From an uncultured Clostridia bacterium (GTDB lineage Bacteria > Bacillota > Clostridia > Oscillospirales > Acutalibacteraceae): 6,083 nt of DNA. This document shows, piece after piece, positions 1-4,827 of this stretch (position 1 is its first letter; each line of letters starts with the position of its first letter). The notes under the pieces are model-generated. The model was not told where the DNA came from, made no database searches, and worked only from the letters and a program-made list of their open reading frames with translations. The translations under genes and the position numbers were made by a program. Location of the stretch: contig CAMFZJ010000075.1 in NCBI GenBank assembly GCA_946004305.1, positions 1-6,083 of the forward strand. Reading direction: 5' to 3'.

Positions 1-602
1 GTTTCCTTAAAGGACTGAACAAAGTAGTCAGACTCCTCAAAGGTAATACCCATAGCTGCAAATACAACGGCAAACTGTTCGTCCTTGCCTCGTACAGCAG
101 CCTGACGTGCAATCTGTGCGGCAAGCTGTGCATGGGGAAGACCTGAAGCTGAGAAAATAGGAAGCTTCTGACCTCTTACAAGGGTGTTAAGTCCGTCAAT
201 AGCAGATACACCTGTCTGAATAAACTCCTGTGGGTAGTCACGGGCAGCAGGATTCATAGGGGTACCGTTAATGTCTAATCTTTTTTCGGGAATCAGAGCA
301 GGGCCGTCATCAATGGGATTACCAAGACCGTCAAATACTCGTGAAAGCATATCAGGAGATACAGGCAATTCCATTGAACGTCCTAAAAAGCTGACTTTGG
401 AATCTGCAAGGTTGATACCTGCGGCAGAGTCAAAAAGCTGAACAAGAGCGTTGTTGCCGTCAACTTCAAGAACCTGACAACGTCTGGTTTCTCCGTTAGG
501 AAGCTTGATTTCTCCAAGCTCGTTATAGGTAACGCCTTCAACATCGCTTACCATCATAAGGGGGCCTGCAACTTCCCTTATAGTACGGTATTCCTTTGGC
601 AT
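1..602 (-). CDS. ntpB: V-type ATPase subunit B (non-catalytic), 3' end cut off by the window
   Basis: Subunit B alternates with subunit A in the A3B3 head of the cytoplasmic ATPase and helps form the nucleotide sites without being the main catalytic subunit. The first 200 residues are visible; family members are about 455-460 residues, so more than half lies beyond base 1. The N-terminus MPKEYRTIREVAGPLMMV is the usual beta-barrel start, followed by SRVFDGLGNPIDDGP near residues 87-101 and the A/B-type run TGVSAIDGLNTLVRGQKLPI near 130-149. Where a catalytic subunit has a P-loop, this protein has SASGLPHAQLA (151-161), which lacks the GKT lysine; this is the mark of B rather than A. The ATG shares one base with the ntpA stop (TGATG), and an AAAGGAG site lies 9 bases upstream inside ntpA, so translation is probably coupled to ntpA. 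No frameshift is seen in the visible part. Confidence 0.97.
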   Translation of the reverse strand, partial: MPKEYRTIREVAGPLMMVSDVEGVTYNELGEIKLPNGETRRCQVLEVDGNNALVQLFDSAAGINLADSKVSFLGRSMELPVSPDMLSRVFDGLGNPIDDGPALIPEKRLDINGTPMNPAARDYPQEFIQTGVSAIDGLNTLVRGQKLPIFSASGLPHAQLAAQIARQAAVRGKDEQFAVVFAAMGITFEESDYFVQSFKE

Positions 603-2368
603 CAGTCCTCACTCCTTTCCAATACATCTTTAATATCGCTGTCAAGCTGAGCTTGAATTGAATCAAATTCAGCGTCAATTTTAGATTCTTCTACATATTT
701 GTAACGTCCGATTCTTTCACGAACAGGAAGATTAACAAGCATTTCAATATCTGCACCCTTGTTAAGTGCTTCAAGAGCCTTGTCATAGTAGCTCAAAATT
801 GAACGCATCATAAGAACCTGCTTTTTAATAGAAGTGTAGGTATCTGTAGGGTCAAATGCGTTTTGGTGTAAATAGTCCTCACGAATTGAACGTGATGTTT
901 CAAGCTTTAGTCTGTCAGGAGCAGAAAGTGCGTCCATACCAACAAGGTTTACAATTTCCTCAAGCTCTGCTTCGTCCTGAAGTAAGGAAAGGAGTCTGCC
1001 TCTTAATTCCATAAAGTCAGGAGAAGCATTCTCGCTGAACCATTTTTCAAGCTGGTCAGTATATAGAGAATAACTTGTCAGCCAGTTAATAGCAGGGAAG
1101 TGTCGCTTGTAAGCCAGATTTGCATCAAGTCCCCAGAATACTTTAACAATTCTCAAGGTAGCCTGTGATACCGGCTCGGAAATATCACCGCCCGGAGGAG
1201 ATACAGCACCGATAACTGACAATGCACCTTCGACATCGTCCTTACCGTTTACGATAACTCGGCCTGCACGTTCATAGAACTGAGCAAGACGGCTTCCTAA
1301 GTATGCAGGATAACCTTCTTCACCGGGCATTTCCTCAAGACGTCCGGACATTTCTCTTAAAGCCTCAGCCCAACGTGATGTTGAGTCAGCCATAAGAGCA
1401 ACTGTATAGCCCATATCACGGAAATACTCGGCAATAGTAATACCTGTGTAAATTGAAGCCTCTCTGGCCGCAACAGGCATATCTGATGTGTTAGCAATAA
1501 GAACTGTACGCTCCATAAGTGAATTGCCTGTGCGTGGATCTTTAAGCTCAGGAAATTCGTTAAGAACGTCAGTCATTTCGTTTCCACGCTCACCACAGCC
1601 TATATATACAATAATATCAGCAGCTGCCCATTTAGCAAGCTGGTGCTGAACTACTGTTTTACCTGAACCGAAGGGGCCCGGAACAGCGGCAACGCCACCC
1701 TTTGCAAGGGGGAAGAGTGTGTCAATAGGTCTTTGACCTGTAGTAAGAAGAATATCAGGGGATAATTTACGTTTGTAAGGTCTGCCTACACGAACAGGCC
1801 ATTTTGTAACCATTGTTACATTTGTACTGCCGCCTTCGTTTTTAAGAACAGCAACAGTTTCATCAATGGAGAAGTCCCCTTCCTTAATAGACTCAACAGT
1901 ACCCTGCATATTGTTAGGTACTAAAATCTTGTGCAAAACAGCATTTGTTTCGTTTACAGTACCCAGTACGTCACCTGCACTTACTTTGTCGCCAACCTTG
2001 GCAACAGGGGTAAAGTGCCATTTCTTTTGGTGGTCAAGGGATGGAACGTCAATACCTCTTGTAAGATTTGTACCTGCAACCTTCATAATTTCGTTGAGAG
2101 GACGTTGGATACCGTCATAAATTGAGCCGATAAGACCGGGACCCAGCTCTACTGAAAGAGGAGCGCCGGTTGACTCAACAACCTCGCCGGGACCAAGGCC
2201 GGAGGTTTCTTCATAAACCTGAATTGATGCCCTGTCACCGTGCATTTCAATTATTTCACCTATAAGTCGCTGGTTGCTTACTCGCACAACGTCAAACATA
2301 TTTGCGTCACGCATACCATCGGCAATTACCAATGGACCTGCAACTTTTGTAACTATACCTGTTTTCAA
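602..2368 (-). CDS. ntpA: V-type ATPase catalytic subunit A
   Basis: This is the ATP-hydrolysing or ATP-synthesising subunit of the A3B3 head. With the start chosen here it has 588 residues, normal for the family (about 585-595). In order it shows an N-terminal beta-barrel (about 1-70), the extra bulge region special to A-type subunits (about 112-185), the P-loop GPFGSGKT at 231-238 with catalytic lysine 237, the GERGNEM motif with catalytic glutamate 260, the Walker B region VALMADSTSRWAEALRE with aspartate 328 and SRW arginine 332, and a helical C-terminal domain. I start it at the TTG at 2368-2366 rather than at the GTG at 2377. The GTG is itself part of the only good ribosome binding sequence (GAGGTG, 2380-2375), which stands 6 bases before the TTG. 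The resulting start MKTGIVTKVAGPLVIADGM matches the usual MK/MQ-x-G beginning of the family. The GTG start would add only three residues. It follows subunit F by 36 bases and overlaps ntpB by one base. Confidence 0.97.
   Translation of the reverse strand: MKTGIVTKVAGPLVIADGMRDANMFDVVRVSNQRLIGEIIEMHGDRASIQVYEETSGLGPGEVVESTGAPLSVELGPGLIGSIYDGIQRPLNEIMKVAGTNLTRGIDVPSLDHQKKWHFTPVAKVGDKVSAGDVLGTVNETNAVLHKILVPNNMQGTVESIKEGDFSIDETVAVLKNEGGSTNVTMVTKWPVRVGRPYKRKLSPDILLTTGQRPIDTLFPLAKGGVAAVPGPFGSGKTVVQHQLAKWAAADIIVYIGCGERGNEMTDVLNEFPELKDPRTGNSLMERTVLIANTSDMPVAAREASIYTGITIAEYFRDMGYTVALMADSTSRWAEALREMSGRLEEMPGEEGYPAYLGSRLAQFYERAGRVIVNGKDDVEGALSVIGAVSPPGGDISEPVSQATLRIVKVFWGLDANLAYKRHFPAINWLTSYSLYTDQLEKWFSENASPDFMELRGRLLSLLQDEAELEEIVNLVGMDALSAPDRLKLETSRSIREDYLHQNAFDPTDTYTSIKKQVLMMRSILSYYDKALEALNKGADIEMLVNLPVRERIGRYKYVEESKIDAEFDSIQAQLDSDIKDVLERSED
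612..618 (-). promoter_or_regulatory. Ribosome binding site of ntpB, inside the end of ntpA
   Basis: The minus strand reads AAAGGAG here, 9 bases before the ntpB ATG at 602-600. The site lies within the last codons of ntpA, which read E-R-S-E-D-stop. Together with the TGATG stop/start overlap it suggests that ribosomes finishing ntpA restart directly on ntpB, which would suit the equal numbers of A and B subunits. The coupling is inference; the motif and spacing are seen directly. Confidence 0.8.
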
Positions 2369-2374
2369 TATATA

Positions 2375-2380
2375 CACCTC
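2375..2380 (-). promoter_or_regulatory. Ribosome binding site that decides the ntpA start
   Basis: The minus strand reads TTGAGGTGTATATATTGAAAAC across this point. GAGGTG at 2380-2375 is a good Shine-Dalgarno match and is 6 bases from the TTG at 2368-2366. The longest open frame begins at the GTG within this motif, but no purine-rich site precedes that GTG at a workable distance: the upstream bases read CCCAATAATT. The motif therefore argues for the shorter protein. Confidence 0.75.
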
Positions 2381-2392
2381 AATTATTGGGTA

Positions 2393-2415
2393 TTTTCCCA
2401 GCTTTTACTGGAAAA
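2393..2415 (-). other. Small hairpin over the subunit F stop codon and the gap before ntpA
   Basis: The plus strand reads TTTTCCCAG (2393-2401), then CTTTTA (2402-2407), then CTGGAAAA (2408-2415). The arms pair over 8 base pairs with one bulged base around a 6-base loop. The stop codon of subunit F (2407-2405) sits in the loop. In the transcript the second arm is followed by TACCC and not by a run of U, so it does not look like an intrinsic terminator. It may affect mRNA stability or processing between the stalk genes and the catalytic genes, or it may be chance in AT-rich sequence. Confidence 0.35.
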
Positions 2416-2725
2416 GAATATCAGAACCTACAGCCTGCTCTACAAAGGAGGATAATCTCTTTGAGCCGATTCCTGTGTTTCCTTTAACACCGGGAATTGG
2501 AATAACAGCAGGTGTCTGTTTACCTTCGTAGCGTTTGCGCTCTTTTTCTGTAATTGCAAAAAGCTCCTCAGTCAAAAATATAACTGCGTATCTGTCACTA
2601 TCTGCAATTTTGCGGAAAAGCTGAGCCGCTTCTTCATTTGCTTCACAAGGATAAATGTCAAGGCCGACTGCTCCAAAGCCTTTAATGCTTTCGCTGTCGC
2701 CAATAACAGCAATATTTTTAGCCAT
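2405..2725 (-). CDS. ntpG: V-type ATPase subunit F (central rotor subunit; NtpG in Enterococcus naming)
   Basis: This small rotor subunit binds the D-subunit shaft and joins it to the C-subunit socket above the c-ring. Some annotations call the gene atpF or ntpF. The protein has 106 residues, typical for the ATP-synt_F family. It opens with MAKNIAVIGDSESIKGFGAVG, the first strand and turn of the CheY-like fold, has the strand YAVIFLTEELF near residues 46-56, and ends with the family signature VIPIPGVKGNTGIGSKRL and SFVEQAVGSDILF. I prefer the ATG at 2725 because family proteins usually begin one to four residues before the IAVIGD strand. A GTG at 2734 would add three residues; a purine-rich AAGGGAAAGG (2748-2739) lies 4 bases from that GTG and 13 from the ATG, so the start is not settled by spacing alone. 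The gene overlaps the end of ntpC by 8 bases (ATGGCTAA), which points to coupled translation. Confidence 0.94.
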   Translation of the reverse strand: MAKNIAVIGDSESIKGFGAVGLDIYPCEANEEAAQLFRKIADSDRYAVIFLTEELFAITEKERKRYEGKQTPAVIPIPGVKGNTGIGSKRLSSFVEQAVGSDILFQ

Positions 2726-3689
2726 AAATCTCACGCAGCCTTTCCCTTATGATTTCTGAATCTGTCTTTGTACGCAGACCGCTTGCAATAATGTGGATAA
2801 CCTTTTTCTCTGCTTCACAGCCAAGATAATATCCCATAAGGGGTTCGGGACCGCTGCTTGCCCGTTTGCAGCCTTCCTTTGCCATTAAAATCAGCTTGTT
2901 ATCTACAAATTTTTCAAATGCAGAGGGGGAAAGTCTGTATGCTTCAATAGCTTTGTTTAATTCGTACTCTGTGAACTTCTCCAGGGTATCAACAAGATTA
3001 TCAATGCCTTTTACAGCGGCTTTGATAATAGTTGTCATACGAAATTCATCAACCTCGCACAAGGCTCTTTTAAGGAAGTCCTCTGTTGTACCGATTTTTG
3101 CTGATCTGATAGCAATTTTAATATTGCTGTAAAAGACAGTTGTTTTAAAGTAGTTGTTTAAAAATTCAGAGTCGGAGCGTTCGCCTGCTTCAAGCATTTC
3201 TTCCATAACAGCCTTGTCCATTACTGCGTCACTAAGCCTTGCGTCCTTTGTATAGGCAAGAACTTCGTATGCGCTGTCTGCCTCATCTGAGAGCCACTGG
3301 GGCAGTAGGAAAAATTTGCGGTTTTCAACTGCAGTTTTTAATGTATCAAAATCAATGGTGGAAGGATTCAAAAGTAAGGCGTTGTAATCTCTGCCTGACA
3401 TTGTACCCTTTAAAACAGTCTTAAGATTGTGAATATCATTAAGATAGAAGAAAGGGTTAAAAATGCTGAAGTCAGGAGCAACACTTTTAATGTAATCCCA
3501 CATTTTAGCTGTGTTGTCACTGATAACTTCATCAATAGTGTCGCCTTCACCGTAGCCCTTGTCGTTTAAATAACGTACAAGCTGTGCTTCATTACTGCAA
3601 CCAAGCATTTGCTCAACCTCTGAGCTTGTAAACAGAGAAGTTTCTTTAGCTCTGACAGAACCAATGGAGTATTCATATGATTTAGCCAT
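2718..3689 (-). CDS. ntpC: V-type ATPase subunit C (rotor socket, homologue of eukaryotic subunit d)
   Basis: Subunit C is the funnel-shaped, mostly helical protein that sits on the c-ring and receives the D/F shaft, so it passes rotation between head and membrane. The 323 residues fit the vATP-synt_AC39 family (about 320-340). The start, YEYSIGSVRAKETSLFTSSE (residues 5-24), is the conserved opening of the family. Further family-like segments are NPFFYLNDIHNLKTVLKG near 98-115, in the usual place of the 'D.hNlk..lkg' motif, and a helical C-terminal region with GPEPLMGYYLGCEAEKKVIH near 280-299. There are no membrane segments. The ATG at 3689 has an AAGGAGG site 6 bases upstream. The stop at 2718-2720 overlaps the subunit F start. 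No key region appears missing. Confidence 0.95.
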   Translation of the reverse strand: MAKSYEYSIGSVRAKETSLFTSSEVEQMLGCSNEAQLVRYLNDKGYGEGDTIDEVISDNTAKMWDYIKSVAPDFSIFNPFFYLNDIHNLKTVLKGTMSGRDYNALLLNPSTIDFDTLKTAVENRKFFLLPQWLSDEADSAYEVLAYTKDARLSDAVMDKAVMEEMLEAGERSDSEFLNNYFKTTVFYSNIKIAIRSAKIGTTEDFLKRALCEVDEFRMTTIIKAAVKGIDNLVDTLEKFTEYELNKAIEAYRLSPSAFEKFVDNKLILMAKEGCKRASSGPEPLMGYYLGCEAEKKVIHIIASGLRTKTDSEIIRERLREIYG

Positions 3690-3695
3690 ACATAT

Positions 3696-3702
3696 CCTCC
3701 TT
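3696..3702 (-). promoter_or_regulatory. Ribosome binding site of ntpC merged with the ntpE stop codon
   Basis: The minus strand reads TAAGGAGGATATGTATG from 3703 to 3687. The ntpE stop TAA (3703-3701) runs into AAGGAGG (3702-3696), which is 6 bases from the ntpC ATG. Ribosomes ending ntpE would therefore stand on the start signal of ntpC. The sequence is seen directly; the coupling is inferred. Confidence 0.8.
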
Positions 3703-4282
3703 ACTCTGCAAATAGCTCACGGTTAATAAGGTCCTCAATGCTGTCACGATTTGAAGAAAGTAGGGCAGAAAAGCTCATATTTTCCTCTATATCGCCATTT
3801 TTAAGAATAAATCCACCGTCAATATCAACAGCATTTTCACCAAGCTGTGCCTTTATGCCAAGGCTTTCAAGCTTTTGTGAAAAGTCAGCAGGAAGTCTGT
3901 TTAGGTCATTTTGATTAAGATAAATAACTCCCTGATTACCTCCAAGCTTTTTTAGCAGCTTGTAAATTATATTAAAGTAATTTTCACCGTCAAGATTTAA
4001 AAGATATTTATATATTGCATCATAAGTGATGTCAATTTCAAGGCGGCGTTTTCTAAGCAGAGCGTTTCTCTGCTCTAGTTCTCCACGGCTTTTGTTTGCA
4101 GCCTTAATCTGTGAAGCCTTCTGCCGGGTTTTGGAATCAAGCTCAGCCTTTGTTTTAGCTGCGTCTTCCTTGCCCTTTGCAATTATTTCCTCACAGATTT
4201 TAGCGGAGTCTGTTCTGATTGCTTCGATAGTTTTGTCACAGTCGTTTTTAATACTGTTTAAAATCATATCCGAGCTGCTCAT
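3701..4282 (-). CDS. ntpE: V-type ATPase subunit E (peripheral stalk)
   Basis: Subunit E pairs with a G/H-type subunit to form the peripheral stalk that holds the A3B3 head still against the membrane stator. The 193 residues agree with the vATP-synt_E family (about 190-200). Residues 1 to about 100 form a long charged helix rich in Lys, Glu, Ala and Ile, with stretches such as CEEIIAKGKEDAAKTKAELD (29-48), expected to make a coiled coil. The LLRKRRLEIDITYDAIYKYL region near 74-93 corresponds to the family's conserved end of the helix. A globular C-terminal part follows, with GGFILKNGDIEENMSFSALL (155-174) and an RxxxEDLINRELF end, both family hallmarks. The ATG at 4282 has AAAGGTGGG (4297-4289) 6 bases upstream. 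The helical half is low in complexity and would give weak matches, but the C-terminal part and the gene order make the call firm. Confidence 0.93.
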   Translation of the reverse strand: MSSSDMILNSIKNDCDKTIEAIRTDSAKICEEIIAKGKEDAAKTKAELDSKTRQKASQIKAANKSRGELEQRNALLRKRRLEIDITYDAIYKYLLNLDGENYFNIIYKLLKKLGGNQGVIYLNQNDLNRLPADFSQKLESLGIKAQLGENAVDIDGGFILKNGDIEENMSFSALLSSNRDSIEDLINRELFAE

Positions 4283-4322
4283 ATTAAGCCCACCTTTCTG
4301 TTAAGATATGTTTCACAAAATT

Positions 4323-4796
4323 TTAGATGTTGATTGCAGGAACTGAAATTACAACGAGAAGTGAAACGATAAAAGAAAGAAGAGCATAAATTTCAACCAA
4401 TGTAATTGAAACCATTGCTTTTGAGAAGTTTTTGTCATCCTTAGCGCTCATAGCAATACCGGAAACTGCTGCATTACCCTGTGCAAAGCCGGATACCATA
4501 CCGCCGATACCGATTGCAAGAGCTGCGCCTGCGTACGCTAAGCCCTGTCCCATTGTTGGAAGAGTGCCGCCGAGAACACCGCAGTTTACAAGAATAAGGA
4601 AGCCTACGATAAAGCCGTAAAGACCCTGTGTACCCGGAAGAAGTGTAAGAACAAGCATCTTACCGAATTTTGATGAGTCCTCAGAGAGAACACCCATAGC
4701 TGCCTGAGCAGCGCTGCCTACACCCTTAGCTGAACCAAATCCAGCAAGAGCTGTTGCGATTGATGCACCTAAAAGTGCAAAAAACAATCCGTTCAT
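4323..4796 (-). CDS. ntpK: V-type ATPase subunit K (c-ring proteolipid, four helices, Na+-type site)
   Basis: This is the ion-carrying rotor ring subunit in the cytoplasmic membrane. The 157 residues form two fused helical hairpins: membrane segments near 3-22, 46-71, 86-116 and 127-153. The only membrane carboxylate in the ion-site position is Glu135 (VEIYALLSF) in the fourth helix; the second helix has Gln57 at its equivalent place, as in E. hirae NtpK. The residues L53, T56 and Q57 (LLPGTQGLYGF), Q106 (SGFAQGN) and E135 correspond to E. hirae L61, T64, Q65, Q110 and E139, the reported Na+ ligands. The Q-to-Q spacing is four residues longer, a difference falling in the loop between helices 2 and 3. 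Sodium coupling is therefore likely, though inferred. The ATG is preceded by AGGAGGT at 5 bases, a strong signal that suits a subunit needed in about ten copies. Intergenic gaps are 25 bases (to ntpI) and 40 bases (to ntpE). Confidence 0.97.
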   Translation of the reverse strand: MNGLFFALLGASIATALAGFGSAKGVGSAAQAAMGVLSEDSSKFGKMLVLTLLPGTQGLYGFIVGFLILVNCGVLGGTLPTMGQGLAYAGAALAIGIGGMVSGFAQGNAAVSGIAMSAKDDKNFSKAMVSITLVEIYALLSFIVSLLVVISVPAINI

Positions 4797-4801
4797 AATT
4801 T

Positions 4802-4808
4802 ACCTCCT
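4802..4808 (-). promoter_or_regulatory. Strong ribosome binding site of ntpK
   Basis: The minus strand reads AGGAGGT here, a seven-base match to the Shine-Dalgarno consensus, 5 bases before the ntpK ATG at 4796-4794. It lies in the 25-base gap after ntpI and directly follows a small AT-rich hairpin (4811-4827). A strong site fits the high copy number of the c subunit per complex. Confidence 0.8.
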
Positions 4809-4810
4809 GA

Positions 4811-4827
4811 AATTAACAAAGTTAATT
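4811..4827 (-). other. AT-rich perfect hairpin between ntpI and ntpK
   Basis: The arms AATTAAC (4811-4817) and GTTAATT (4821-4827) are perfect reverse complements around a 3-base loop (AAA on the plus strand, UUU in the mRNA). The ntpI stop codon (4824-4822) lies within the first arm of the transcript, and the second arm ends 2 bases before the ntpK AGGAGGT. There is no following U run, so it is not a terminator. Six of the seven pairs are A-T, so the fold is weak. It could leave the ribosome binding site open or mark an mRNA processing point, but chance is possible. Confidence 0.4.

Noticed and set aside
2444..2463. AAAGGAGG followed by TTG on the plus strand, looking like a start signal
   Set aside because: The frame from this TTG stops after eight codons, and the bases encode conserved residues of subunit F (S-S-F-V-E region) on the other strand; the match is a chance one.
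1866..2531. Plus-strand open frames opposite ntpA and subunit F (1866-2120, 1931-2125, 2240-2455, 2274-2531)
   Set aside because: They lie antisense to well-conserved coding sequence, overlap each other in different frames, have no family features and read like translated shadows rich in Cys, Thr and Phe.
4283..4322. The 40-base gap between ntpK and ntpE as a site for a terminator or internal promoter
   Set aside because: Apart from the ntpE ribosome binding site I see no inverted repeat with a U run and no convincing -35/-10 pair; only a short CTTAA direct repeat is present.
2866..4620. Plus-strand open frames opposite ntpC, ntpE and ntpK (2866-3132, 3239-3424, 4026-4304, 4432-4620)
   Set aside because: Each is fully antisense to a conserved ATPase gene and has no recognisable domain; the Leu/Ser-rich or Pro/Ile-rich composition is what the reverse of the coding strand would give.
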